Source: Nitrincola alkalilacustris (lineage in GTDB: Bacteria; Pseudomonadota; Gammaproteobacteria; Pseudomonadales; Balneatricaceae). From it: DNA of 64,000 nt. A program made the position numbers and the translations under genes. Positions 48,109 through 56,727 of the stretch are shown here, piece after piece. Below the pieces are notes generated by a model. The model ran no database searches, had not been told where the DNA came from, and saw nothing but the letters and a program-made list of their open reading frames with translations. The DNA lies in the NCBI RefSeq assembly GCF_008973755.1, contig NZ_WBOM01000004.1, positions 1-64,000 of the forward strand. Direction: 5' to 3'. Position 1 is the first letter of the stretch; every line of letters begins with the position of its first letter.

Positions 48109-49554
48109 ATGGCCACCGAGCTGGCACCAGACACTGACCTGATCACGTTTGCAGACGAGCCTGACCTGCAAAAGGAAACACTACATACTTCATCCTCAAC
48201 TGATGCCGAACCCTGGCAGATACTATTGGTTGATGATGAACCAGACGTGCATGAGGTGACCAGGATCGTCCTCAAGGATGTGATACTCCTGGGGCATCGC
48301 GTGGCATTCACCAGCGCCTACTCTGCCGCCGAAGCATTTGAGTTGCTGCAGCAGCGAAGCTTTGCCTGCATTCTGCTGGATGTAGTAATGGAGACCGAAG
48401 ACGCTGGGCTGCGCCTCGTTAGCCGGATCCGTGATGAGCTGCAGGACAAAACCACCCGTATCATTCTGCGTACCGGTCAGCCAGGCAAGGCGCCTGAAAT
48501 GAAAGTGGTCGATCAGTATGATATCAATGACTATGCCGCCAAGGCAGACCTCACTCGTAATCGCCTGATAACAAGCATCACCTCCGCACTTCGCACCTAC
48601 CGCCAGATACACTCACTGGAAGAAAGTCAACTGGCATTAAAAGACGCCAGGCAGAACCTCGAAGCACGGGTGGCAGAGCGTACCGCCGAACTGGTCAAAA
48701 ACCAGGAAACCCTGAAACGTGCATTGCTTCAGCTTAAAAAAACCCAGTCGCGCATGCTCTACAGTGACAAGATGGCTTCCATTGGACAGCTTGCCGCGGG
48801 AGTAGCACATGAGATCAACAACCCGATCGGATTTATCTCCAGTAACTTGTCAACTCTTGGCAAGTATATGATAGAGATAGACAGCATGCTGGAGCAGGGA
48901 GAACGACTGGTCAACCAAATACTGGCACAACAGATTTCACCGGCACTGCGCCAGAATACCGAAGAGCTTCAGCAGCAAATGAAGGACAATGAACTGGATT
49001 TCATGCTCAGTGATATCAAGGACCTGCTCGAGGAGAGCCATCAGGGCGTTGACCGTGTAAAAAATATCGTATCCACGCTTGAGAGCTTCACCAGTCATGA
49101 TCAACAGATCATGGAGAAGCATGATATCAATACACTGCTGCGATCAGCAGTCGAAGTGGTGTCGCCTCAGTTCAAGGACAGCAGTCTGCTGACCACCTCA
49201 CTCAGTCCTTTACCACAGATCAGTTGCATGAAAAGTGAACTGTTGCAAACCTTCATCAATCTTCTGATCAATGCAGCCATGGCAACGCAGAATAATAATG
49301 GCAAGGTCAGAGTCAGTACCCGTGACCTGGGCAATGGCTGGATAAGAATCAATATATTTGATACCGGCTGTGGAATAGACAAAGCGTATCTGCAAAAGAT
49401 CTTCGACCCCTTCTTCACCACTCGCGACGTTGGCCAGGGTACTGGTCTGGGGCTGAGCATTGTCTATAACACGGTGGTGGCTCATCACGGAAAGATCAAA
49501 GCCACCAGCCGAGTCGGTAAGGGAACTCTGTTCAGGATTCAATTACCGGTTTAA
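48109..49554 (+). CDS. Response-regulator/histidine-kinase hybrid (REC-coiled coil-HisKA-HATPase)
   Basis: 481-residue cytoplasmic sensor kinase. N-terminal receiver domain (ILLVDDEPDVHEV, ~37-165) with phospho-acceptor Asp91 (ILLDVVME) and the DINDYAAKADLTRNRL segment found in receivers of DUF3369-type regulators. Then a coiled coil (~170-215), a dimerisation helix with His234 (GQLAAGVAHEINNPIGFI), and an ATPase domain (LLINAAMAT, DTGCGIDKAYLQKIFDPFFTTRDVGQGTGLGLSIVYNTV). No membrane segment. Input therefore comes by phosphotransfer to the receiver. No cognate regulator adjoins, so its target is unknown. Confidence 0.92.
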   Translation: MATELAPDTDLITFADEPDLQKETLHTSSSTDAEPWQILLVDDEPDVHEVTRIVLKDVILLGHRVAFTSAYSAAEAFELLQQRSFACILLDVVMETEDAGLRLVSRIRDELQDKTTRIILRTGQPGKAPEMKVVDQYDINDYAAKADLTRNRLITSITSALRTYRQIHSLEESQLALKDARQNLEARVAERTAELVKNQETLKRALLQLKKTQSRMLYSDKMASIGQLAAGVAHEINNPIGFISSNLSTLGKYMIEIDSMLEQGERLVNQILAQQISPALRQNTEELQQQMKDNELDFMLSDIKDLLEESHQGVDRVKNIVSTLESFTSHDQQIMEKHDINTLLRSAVEVVSPQFKDSSLLTTSLSPLPQISCMKSELLQTFINLLINAAMATQNNNGKVRVSTRDLGNGWIRINIFDTGCGIDKAYLQKIFDPFFTTRDVGQGTGLGLSIVYNTVVAHHGKIKATSRVGKGTLFRIQLPV

Positions 49555-49558
49555 GCGC

Positions 49559-49774
49559 TTAGGAAAGCCCGTTTTTATCGAGGAATTCCTTCACCTCTTT
49601 TTCCGCCTGATCACGTGAGATCGCATAGCGTTCCTGCACCAGACCGGCCAACTTATCCGATTGTCCTTCAGACTGAAGTATCTCGTCATCAGTTAGTTTG
49701 CCCCAGGCAATTTTTACAGACCCAACGCTCTGCTGCCATTTGCCCTTCAACTCGCCCTTCACTGGAAGGGTCAT
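49559..49774 (-). CDS. CsbD-family stress protein
   Basis: 71 residues of the CsbD/YjbJ family (KGELKGKWQQSVGSVKIAWGKLTDDEILQSEGQSDKLAGLVQERYAISRDQAEKEVKEFL). These small, very hydrophilic proteins are abundant under general stress and osmotic stress; mechanism is not known. Its ATG overlaps the stop of the upstream QGQ-repeat gene (ATGA), so the two are translationally coupled. Confidence 0.9.
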   Translation of the reverse strand: MTLPVKGELKGKWQQSVGSVKIAWGKLTDDEILQSEGQSDKLAGLVQERYAISRDQAEKEVKEFLDKNGLS

Positions 49775-50076
49775 GATGGGCGCTTCGTCTGCTGCTGAGG
49801 AGAAGCCTCTGGTTTTACAGGGTTAGAGGGTGATGGATCTGGCTGCTTGGCAGGGGCAGTCTTGCCATTTCCCTGTTTGCCATCCTTCTGGTTGCCTTCT
49901 GCAGGGTTGGCTCCCGAACCAGACCCAGCAGGCTGACCCTGCTGTTTCTGCTGGCCCTGCTGACCCTGCTGTTTCTGCTGGCCCTGCTGGCCCTGCTGGC
50001 CCTGCTGACCTTGCTGACCTTGCTGACCTTGCTGACCTTGCTGACCTTGCTGATTCTGATTTTCTGGCGTTTTCAT
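49771..50076 (-). CDS. Low-complexity Gln/Gly-repeat protein
   Basis: 101 residues, almost all low complexity: MKTPENQNQQ followed by about twelve QGQ or QKQ triplets, then GSGSGANPAEGNQKDGKQGNGKTAPAKQPDPSPSNPVKPEASPQQQTKRPS. No signal peptide, membrane segment or cysteine. It should be disordered and very soluble, like hydrophilin or desiccation-type proteins, though that role is inference. The ATG at 50076 has AGGGG seven bases upstream and is preferred over 50133. Coupled to csbD by ATGA overlap. The 9-bp repeats make length variable. Confidence 0.65.
   Translation of the reverse strand: MKTPENQNQQGQQGQQGQQGQQGQQGQQGQQGQQKQQGQQGQQKQQGQPAGSGSGANPAEGNQKDGKQGNGKTAPAKQPDPSPSNPVKPEASPQQQTKRPS
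49935..50055 (-). repeat. 9-bp tandem repeats encoding QGQ/QKQ
   Basis: Plus-strand units CTGACCTTG, CTGGCCCTG and CTGTTTCTG repeat about thirteen times. The clean run of CTGACCTTG at 50007-50051 (five units) shows recent expansion. Confidence 0.9.
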
Positions 50077-50305
50077 ATTTAAACCCCTGCGTACATTCGG
50101 TGGGAGGCGATATTGCTTCAGACCGTGATTCACTATGGCCCCAGTAAAACAACCTCTCTGTGCGTTGGCACACTTACCGATAAAAGATTTTCAAGAGTAA
50201 TGTTCGATAGCGCACAGTACCGGCATTTGAAAAGGCGCATTGTTACTTCATTGGCAGTCACACAGAAGCAACATGCATCAAATCATGACCGCCAGGAGAG
50301 CTCAC

Positions 50306-50464
50306 ATGTCTTTAGGTACTATTTTAATTGTCTTACTGATCTTGATTCTGATTGGTGTCATACCTGGATGGAATCACAGCAGAAGCTGGGGATATGGGCC
50401 CAGTGGTCTAGTCGGAGCGATAGTCGTTATATTGGTGGTATTGCTTTTATTGGGACGGATTTAG
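50306..50464 (+). CDS. DUF3309-type small membrane protein
   Basis: 52 residues: MSLGTILIVLLILILIGVIP, then WNHSRSWGYGPSG, then LVGAIVVILVVLLLLGRI. The two-helix hairpin with the W-G-Y-G-PSG centre matches the DUF3309 family of unknown function. CAGGAGAG precedes the ATG. Immediately followed by the BON lipoprotein gene. Often found among stress-induced small envelope proteins. Confidence 0.85.
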   Translation: MSLGTILIVLLILILIGVIPGWNHSRSWGYGPSGLVGAIVVILVVLLLLGRI

Positions 50465-50494
50465 ATGTTCAACAATCAACAAGGAATACACAAA

Positions 50495-50806
50495 ATGAAA
50501 AGTTTCAAAATCGTGTCAGCATTCATTCTAATGCTGCTGATAGTATCACTGGCCGCTTGCGGCTCAACCTCCAACCAGTCAAGTACCGGTGAGTATATTG
50601 ATGACACAGTGATCACAACAAAAGTCAAAGCCGAAATATTGAACGATCCGGAACTCAAGGTCATGGAGATCAATGTTGAAACCTACAAAGGCACTGTTCA
50701 ACTGAGTGGATTTGTCAGCACTCAGGCACATATCAATCGTGCCACTCAGATCGCTCGCGCTGTCGATGGCGTTGTCGCGGTCAAGAATGATATACGAATG
50801 AAGTGA
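50495..50806 (+). CDS. BON-domain lipoprotein
   Basis: 103 residues. Lipoprotein signal MKSFKIVSAFILMLLIVSLAACGS with lipobox LAAC (Cys near residue 22), then one BON domain (DDTVITTKVKAEILNDPELKVMEINVETYKGTVQLSGFVSTQAHINRATQIARAVDGVVAVKNDI). Relatives of OsmY and YraP-type periplasmic stress proteins that bind membranes. The ATG at 50495 is preferred to 50465 because AAGGA lies nine bases upstream and the signal peptide starts there. Clustered with csbD and DUF3309 genes, suggesting a general-stress set. Confidence 0.9.
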   Translation: MKSFKIVSAFILMLLIVSLAACGSTSNQSSTGEYIDDTVITTKVKAEILNDPELKVMEINVETYKGTVQLSGFVSTQAHINRATQIARAVDGVVAVKNDIRMK

Positions 50807-50846
50807 ACTGTCAGTGAACTGATATAGCACAATGAATGCAAAAGAT

Positions 50847-50865
50847 CCCCGCATCTTCTGCGGGG
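50847..50865. terminator. Terminator between the BON lipoprotein and the LacI gene
   Basis: CCCCGCA-TCTTC-TGCGGGG perfect stem in the convergent spacer. Confidence 0.8.
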
Positions 50866-50905
50866 GTCAACCTCAGCACTGTACAGGCATAACCCAACAG
50901 CCGCT

Positions 50906-51994
50906 TCAATCCTTACAGCCAACCGCCGGGCAGCTCTCTCTTACAACAAGCCTTGTCGGCAGCACCACATCCCTGTCTGCCTCCTGACCCAGAAAAATCT
51001 TCGCAGCCAATTGCCCTTTCAGCTCACTCTGCTGGTGCACCGTGGTCAATGACGGGTGCAGATTACTGCCTTCCGGTATGCCGTCAAAGCCAACAATATG
51101 CAGCTCTTCAGGCACTTTTATCTTCAACTGCAGCGCTACCTGCAAGGCAGCCAGCGCCACACGATCACTCATGCACAGCAGCAGAGTCGGACGATTCGGC
51201 CCCATGAGTATTTCACTGGCCACCTGATAGGCGATGCGGTGTGAGTTTTCAGGAATATTCCAGATAGGCACCTGCTCGGGATCAAGCCCTGCCTGGCTCA
51301 AGGCATCCAGATAACCATCCAGTCGGCGCACGGTGATGGAGTGGCGCGAATTCAACAGTTGCCGGTGGCTTACCAGTGCCACCTGATAATCCGATATCAG
51401 ACGCAGACCCAGTATCGCCACCTGACGATGGCCATGCTTCAGGGCATGCTCGGCCGAGGCTCTGGCTCCAGAGTAGTTCTCGATATTGACCGAGGTGAAC
51501 TGATCCATATCGAAGTCGACCGTCACTGTGCGCTTCTGCTGCTGCATCAGGCGTTCAAACTGGCGCCCACTGCGCATGATGCCATAGATGATGAAGCCAT
51601 CCACCATCGACTCCATCTGGCGACTCTTGTAACTGCTGTCCTCATCCTTGACCTGCAGCAACAGCATATTGCAATGCTGCTTATCCAGCACCTCACCGAC
51701 ACCGGCCAGAAACTGACTGGCAACGGGATCGCTCATACTGTAAGCAAGACTGTCGGTCAACATGACGCCAATGATACCGCTGCGACCGGTACGCAGACTG
51801 CGCGCCGCCGCATTCGGACCGTCATAACCCAACTGGCGACAGTCCTCAAGTATACGCTTGCGCAGTTGCTCTGAAAGCTGATCCGGACGGTTGAAGGCAT
51901 TGGAGATCGTTGCCGTCGAGACATTGAGCTTCTGTGCGATATCCTTGATTGTCAGACGGCGCGACTCCTCCACGACACGGCTATCATCACCCAT
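50906..51994 (-). CDS. LacI-family regulator of alpha-glucoside genes
   Basis: 362 residues. N-terminal LacI HTH (LTIKDIAQKLNVSTATISNAFNRPDQLSEQLRKRILEDCRQLGY, ~14-57), hinge, and a periplasmic-binding-type effector domain (GIIGVMLTDSLAYSMSDPVASQFLAGVGEVL ... LLLCMSDRVALAALQVALQLKIKVPEELHIVGFDGIPE). The ATG at 51994 overlaps the ATPase stop by 8 bp; the open frame runs further upstream inside that gene. Last gene of the agl-type cluster, so it is probably a repressor autoregulated with it. The 18-bp palindrome at 58047 is its likely operator. The place of AglR is at the end here, at the front in rhizobia. Confidence 0.9.
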   Translation of the reverse strand: MGDDSRVVEESRRLTIKDIAQKLNVSTATISNAFNRPDQLSEQLRKRILEDCRQLGYDGPNAAARSLRTGRSGIIGVMLTDSLAYSMSDPVASQFLAGVGEVLDKQHCNMLLLQVKDEDSSYKSRQMESMVDGFIIYGIMRSGRQFERLMQQQKRTVTVDFDMDQFTSVNIENYSGARASAEHALKHGHRQVAILGLRLISDYQVALVSHRQLLNSRHSITVRRLDGYLDALSQAGLDPEQVPIWNIPENSHRIAYQVASEILMGPNRPTLLLCMSDRVALAALQVALQLKIKVPEELHIVGFDGIPEGSNLHPSLTTVHQQSELKGQLAAKIFLGQEADRDVVLPTRLVVRESCPAVGCKD

Positions 51995-53114
51995 TGCCGA
52001 CCTCTCTGCTGCGCTCCTGCAGACTGGTGCGTGGCATTGCCAGGCACTCGTCATCAAACAGATACGTGAGTTCCGGGCTGATATCCAGCAGCACCAGATC
52101 ACCGACTCTGATCGAGGTATAGGCAGGGGCTCTGGCCACCAGCAACTCTTCTGCACAGGGATGCTGCAGATAGACAAAGGACTCATTGCCGAGATATTCG
52201 ACATTGATCACCTCCAGCCCATCATCCTGTGCTGTTGCCGGACGCAATGCCAGATGTTCAGGACGGACGCCAAGTGTCACCTTGGCCCCTTTTTGCAGCC
52301 TTGAGCTGTTAACGGCAGAGATAACATCCCCTGCTCCAGCAATACTGACCTGCGATTGATTGCTTCCCGGCACAACCAGTGTGCCCTGAATAAAGTTCAT
52401 CTTGGGCGAACCGATAAAGCCCGCGACAAATATCGATGCCGGATTCTCGTACAGCTCATAGGGTGACCCGACCTGCTCGACTCGACCGGCATTCAGTACC
52501 ACGATCTTGTCAGCCAGAGTCATCGCCTCCACCTGATCATGGGTGACATAGATCATGGTCGATTGCAGACGCTGATGCAGCTTGGCGATCTCGGTACGCA
52601 TCTGCACGCGCAGCGAAGCATCCAGGTTGGACAGTGGCTCATCAAACAGCATGATCCGGGGTTCACGCGCCATGGCGCGACCTATCGCCACACGCTGACG
52701 CTGACCTCCGGACATCTCCTTGGGCTTGCGCTCCAGCAGTGCCTCAAGCTGCAACACCTCAGCGGTTTTAGACACCCGCTCGTGCACCGTCTGCTGTTTC
52801 TCCTTCGCCAGCTTGAGGCCAAAGGCGATGTTTTCATAGACCGTCATATGCGGATAGAGGGCGTAGGACTGAAACACCATCCCGACGCCACGCTCCTTGG
52901 GCGACAGATGATTGACCAGATCACCACCGATATGCAGATCACCGGCAGAGATCTCCTCAAGACCTGCAATCAAACGCAACAGCGTTGATTTGCCGCAGCC
53001 TGAGGGGCCGACAAAGACAACAAACTCACCATTCTCAATCGTCAGATCTATATCACGCAAGATGTGAACAGGGCCGTAGGCTTTATTTATTTTTGTCAGT
53101 GTGACGCTTGCCAT
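51987..53114 (-). CDS. aglK: Alpha-glucoside ABC transporter ATPase (MalK/AglK type)
   Basis: 375 residues. Walker A GPSGCGKST (36-44), Q-loop FQSYALYPHMTV, signature MSGGQRQRVAIGRAM, Walker B IMLFDEPLSNLDA, switch VTHDQVEAMTLADKI, and a C-terminal TOBE/regulatory domain (VTLGVRPEHLAL). MalK/UgpC-type ATPases energise sugar import. The ATG at 53114 has GGAGAG six bases upstream. In the order E-F-G-A-K it is the last transporter gene, after the glucosidase. Confidence 0.93.
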   Translation of the reverse strand: MASVTLTKINKAYGPVHILRDIDLTIENGEFVVFVGPSGCGKSTLLRLIAGLEEISAGDLHIGGDLVNHLSPKERGVGMVFQSYALYPHMTVYENIAFGLKLAKEKQQTVHERVSKTAEVLQLEALLERKPKEMSGGQRQRVAIGRAMAREPRIMLFDEPLSNLDASLRVQMRTEIAKLHQRLQSTMIYVTHDQVEAMTLADKIVVLNAGRVEQVGSPYELYENPASIFVAGFIGSPKMNFIQGTLVVPGSNQSQVSIAGAGDVISAVNSSRLQKGAKVTLGVRPEHLALRPATAQDDGLEVINVEYLGNESFVYLQHPCAEELLVARAPAYTSIRVGDLVLLDISPELTYLFDDECLAMPRTSLQERSREVGNG

Positions 53115-53153
53115 CGTGCTCTCCAACCGGGTGCGGGGCACCCGGAGCTTTCA

Positions 53154-54797
53154 TTAAATTTCTGCAAACAGTGCCTGATAAGGCGGCAAAACAATCTGCT
53201 CATTGATCAAGGTGCCGTTGAATCCATGCCCATCAAGCAGTTTTACCGGTCCGTTATAGGGCTGAGTCAACTCAACGGATGTCAGGTTGATCGCTACCAG
53301 CAGCGTCTGTTCTGGTGTCCTGCGAATCCAGCACAGCATGTCGCCGGTATCCTGCAGCAGCTCCAGATCCCCTTTCAGCAGGGCAGGTTGCTCACGTCGC
53401 CAGCAGATAAACCGGCGCATCGCCTGCAGCATCGAACCCTTATCCGCCTCCTGCTGTGCCACCGACAGTGGCAGGTGGCGCTCGTCCACCGGCAACCAGG
53501 GCTCAACCTCGGAGAAGCCACCCTGAGGCGCCTGCTGCCACACCATCGGTGTACGACAGCCATCACGCCCCTTGAACTCAGGCCAGAATGGGATGCCATA
53601 GGGGTCCTGAATACGCTCAAAGGGTACTTCCGCCTCGGGCAACCCAAGCTCTTCCCCCTGATAAAGGCAGACACTGCCACGCAACGCCATCTGCATCGCC
53701 AGGATCACTTTCGGATAATCCGGGCCCTCTTCGACACCTTTTTCAGCACCCCAGCGCGTGGCACTGCGCACCACATCATGGTTCGACAGCGCCCAGCAGG
53801 GCCAGGCATCACCGGCGATACGGCGGAAGCGCTCAATCACTTCCCGGATATAGGCCGGTGAGCGTGGCGTGTTGAGCAGGTCGAAGGTATAAGCCATATG
53901 CAGCTTGTCGTTACCGGAGGTATATTCCGCCATCCGCTCCAGCGGATGATCATCGCCTATCTCACCCACGCTGGTCGCACCGGGATACTCATCCAGCAGA
54001 CGGCGCAGATCCTGCAGAAACAGCAGGTTCTCAGGCTGGCTGAGATCATGCACATGCTGCTGCCAGGTGTAAGGGTTGGTTGCCGGCGCGCCGAGTGTCT
54101 TTGCACCGCCCTGAGGGACCGGTGGATTGTCGGTCAGTGCGGCGTTGTGAAAGTAGAAGTTCACGGTATCCAGACGGAAGCCATCCACGCCGAGATCCAG
54201 CCAGAAGCGCATGTTATCCAACTGCGCCTGACGTACATCCGGATTATGGAAGTTCAGATCCGGCTGGCTGGTCAGGAAGTTGTGCAGATAATACTGCTGA
54301 CGACGGCTGTCGAAAGTCCAGGCGCTACCACCGAAGATAGACAGCCAGTTGTTCGGCGGTGTGCCATCGGGCTTCGGATCAGCCCAGACATACCAGTCAG
54401 CCTTGGCATTATCCCGACTCTGACGGCTTTCACGGAACCAGGGATGCTCTTCAGCAGTATGGCTCAACACCTGATCGATAGTGACGCGAAGGCCAAGATC
54501 ATGTGCTTTGGCTACCAACGCACGAAAATCATCCAGCGTCCCGAACAGCGGATCGACATCGCGATAATCGGATACGTCGTAGCCGAAGTCCTTCATCGGT
54601 GAGGTGAAAAAAGGTGACAACCAGATACCATCCACGCCAAGCGACGCCACATAGTCCAGCTTCTCAGTAATACCCGGCAGATCACCGATACCATCACCGT
54701 TACTGTCCATAAAGCTGCGAGGATAGATCTGATAGATCACGCCGCCCTTCCACCAATCATTGTTTTGCATCGCAGTTTTTTCCATCACAGCAGACAT
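53154..54797 (-). CDS. aglA: Cytoplasmic alpha-glucosidase, GH13
   Basis: 547 residues. TIM-barrel GH13 with nucleophile Asp210 (GFRLDTVNFYFH), acid/base Glu279 (SVGEIGDD) and transition-state Asp341 (ALSNHDVV); start WWKGGVIYQIYPRSFMDSNGDGIGDL and calcium-site DSNGDGIGD. No signal peptide, so hydrolysis occurs after import. The QPDLN and DFGYDVSDYRDVDPLFGT segments place it with oligo-1,6/alpha-glucosidases of the AglA/MalL group. Substrate range (maltose, trehalose, sucrose, isomaltose, glucosylglycerol) cannot be read. The ATG at 54797 gives GGAG ten bases upstream; 54806 is an alternative. Confidence 0.92.
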   Translation of the reverse strand: MSAVMEKTAMQNNDWWKGGVIYQIYPRSFMDSNGDGIGDLPGITEKLDYVASLGVDGIWLSPFFTSPMKDFGYDVSDYRDVDPLFGTLDDFRALVAKAHDLGLRVTIDQVLSHTAEEHPWFRESRQSRDNAKADWYVWADPKPDGTPPNNWLSIFGGSAWTFDSRRQQYYLHNFLTSQPDLNFHNPDVRQAQLDNMRFWLDLGVDGFRLDTVNFYFHNAALTDNPPVPQGGAKTLGAPATNPYTWQQHVHDLSQPENLLFLQDLRRLLDEYPGATSVGEIGDDHPLERMAEYTSGNDKLHMAYTFDLLNTPRSPAYIREVIERFRRIAGDAWPCWALSNHDVVRSATRWGAEKGVEEGPDYPKVILAMQMALRGSVCLYQGEELGLPEAEVPFERIQDPYGIPFWPEFKGRDGCRTPMVWQQAPQGGFSEVEPWLPVDERHLPLSVAQQEADKGSMLQAMRRFICWRREQPALLKGDLELLQDTGDMLCWIRRTPEQTLLVAINLTSVELTQPYNGPVKLLDGHGFNGTLINEQIVLPPYQALFAEI

Positions 54798-54816
54798 GGG
54801 GGACATACTCCTCGAA

Positions 54817-55689
54817 TTACCCTTTGACCGCCCCGGCTGTCAGACCGGAGACAATACGACGTTGAAAAATAAGAACCAGAACCACCAGCGGTACTGTCAC
54901 GATCACCGATGCCGCCATTATGATGCCCCAGGGCAGTTCATAGGCTGAGCCACCACTGATCAGCGCAATCGCCACCGGCACCGTGCGCTGGTCATCAGTC
55001 AGTGTGAAGGTGAGCGCAAACAGAAACTCGTTCCACGCAGCGATGAATGCCAGCAGACCGGTCGTGACCATGGCAGGCCAGAGCAGCGGCATGAACACCT
55101 TGAACAGCGTCACCACCGGTGAGGCACCATCGACTATGGCGGCCTCTTCCAGCTCTTTCGGCAACTGACGCATGAAGGTGGTCAGCACCCAGACGGTAAA
55201 GGGCAGCGTAAAGATGGTGTAAGAGAACACCAGCCCCAGTGGATTGTTGTACAGGTTCAGCGCACGGATCACCTCAAACAACCCGGACAACACCGCCACC
55301 TGGGGGAACATCGATACCGCCAACACGATCAGCAGCACCGTGCCACGGCCACGAAACTCAACACGTCCCAACGCATAGGCGGCGGTCAGGCCGAACAGCA
55401 ATGAGATCGCCACCGTCAGAGTCGACACCAGCAGTGAGTTCCACAGACTTTTCACAAAGGAGGTCTGCGACAACACCGTCTGATAGTTACTGAAGTTCAG
55501 ACTGGTGATCAGATAATCGATACTGAACAACTGAGCACTGCTCTTGAAGGAGGTCAGGATCGCGTAATAAAAAGGAAAGACCGAAAACAGCATGATCGCC
55601 AGAATCAGCAGCCAGAAGGCTGTGCGCAGCAACAGGTGCTTGATCAGCTTGCGGGTTGACGGTTGCATATGCAGGGATTGAATAGTCAT
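54817..55689 (-). CDS. aglG: Alpha-glucoside ABC permease (second)
   Basis: 290 residues, MalG type: six membrane helices and the EAA loop KELEEAAIVDGASPVVTLFKVFMPLLWP that docks on the ATPase. The long N-terminal helix begins LRTAFWLLILAIMLFSVFPFYYAIL. Its ATG overlaps the aglF stop by one base, with GGAGG upstream. Twenty bases separate it from aglA. Confidence 0.92.
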   Translation of the reverse strand: MTIQSLHMQPSTRKLIKHLLLRTAFWLLILAIMLFSVFPFYYAILTSFKSSAQLFSIDYLITSLNFSNYQTVLSQTSFVKSLWNSLLVSTLTVAISLLFGLTAAYALGRVEFRGRGTVLLIVLAVSMFPQVAVLSGLFEVIRALNLYNNPLGLVFSYTIFTLPFTVWVLTTFMRQLPKELEEAAIVDGASPVVTLFKVFMPLLWPAMVTTGLLAFIAAWNEFLFALTFTLTDDQRTVPVAIALISGGSAYELPWGIIMAASVIVTVPLVVLVLIFQRRIVSGLTAGAVKG

Positions 55690-56654
55690 CAGTAGCCTCC
55701 CATCCGCTTACGGCCAAGATAGAGATAGGCGATAGTGCACAGTGCAATCACCAGGAACAGCAGCGTTGAGGCGGCAGAACCATAGCCGACATCCTGAAAC
55801 TCAACCAGTTGCTGACGCGCATAGACCGACATCGACATGGTATCGCTGCTATTGGAGGTCAGCACAAAGATCAGATCGAATACCCGCAGTGCATCCAGCA
55901 CCCGGAAGATCACCGCCACCATCAGGGCCGGTGCTATCAGTGGCAGGGTAACCTTGAAGAAGACTCTGACCGGATGAATACCATCCACCTTGGCCGCCTC
56001 ATAACAGTCAGAGGGCAACATCTGCAATGCAGCGAGCGTCAGCAACGTCATGAAGGGTGTGGTTTTCCAGACATCCACCATGATCACCGCCCACATCGAC
56101 AGGCTGGGATCAGCCGTCCAGGCCAGTGGTTCGCTGATAAATCCAAGAGTCATGAATATATCATTGAGGATGCCGAACTGATCATGCAGCATCCAGCCCC
56201 ACATGCGGGCCGAAACAATCGTTGGAATTGCCCAGGGGATCAGGATCGCAGCACGCACCAGCGCCCGCCCCCGGAATTTGGCATTCAAAGTAAGCGCGAC
56301 AATGATGCCCAGAAAAGTTTCCGCAGACACGGATACCACTGTAAAAAACAGCGTATTCCAGACGGCGCGCCACCACAGCCGATCTGCCAACACGCCATAC
56401 CACATTCCATCTTCATACAGCAGGTAGTTTTCAATGCCGATAAAACTGTAATCAGTCAGGTTACCCAGATTGGCGTCGGTAAAGCTGAACCAGATGGTAC
56501 GCAGCAAAGGCCATCCGGCGACGGCCGCCAGCACAACCAGCATGGGTAACAGGAAAAACCAGGCAGTGCGAGTGCGCTGACGTACCAGGCGAAGCCGGGT
56601 GGCACGCGGTCGCAAAACAGGCTCTGCCAGGGATTGAGTGATGGTGTTGGACAT
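55689..56654 (-). CDS. aglF: Alpha-glucoside ABC permease (first)
   Basis: 321 residues, MalF type. N-terminal helix AWFFLLPMLVVLAAVAGWPLLRTIWFSFTD, further helices, and the EAA loop SDCYEAAKVDGIHPVRVFFKVTLPLIAP. Lacks the extra large periplasmic loop of E. coli MalF, as is usual in the Agl/Lac family. The ATG at 56654 has GGAG upstream; the track start further up is not supported. Confidence 0.92.
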   Translation of the reverse strand: MSNTITQSLAEPVLRPRATRLRLVRQRTRTAWFFLLPMLVVLAAVAGWPLLRTIWFSFTDANLGNLTDYSFIGIENYLLYEDGMWYGVLADRLWWRAVWNTLFFTVVSVSAETFLGIIVALTLNAKFRGRALVRAAILIPWAIPTIVSARMWGWMLHDQFGILNDIFMTLGFISEPLAWTADPSLSMWAVIMVDVWKTTPFMTLLTLAALQMLPSDCYEAAKVDGIHPVRVFFKVTLPLIAPALMVAVIFRVLDALRVFDLIFVLTSNSSDTMSMSVYARQQLVEFQDVGYGSAASTLLFLVIALCTIAYLYLGRKRMGGY

Positions 56655-56727
56655 AGATGAAAACTCCAGCCAGATTCGGATCAAATCTGCCACCGGCGGC
56701 TACCACCGCCAGTGACAGAGGTGCGAC

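Noticed and set aside
50906-52204. Extended start for the LacI gene at 52204
   Set aside because: The extra 70 residues lie wholly inside the ATPase gene and precede a normal LacI start at 51994.
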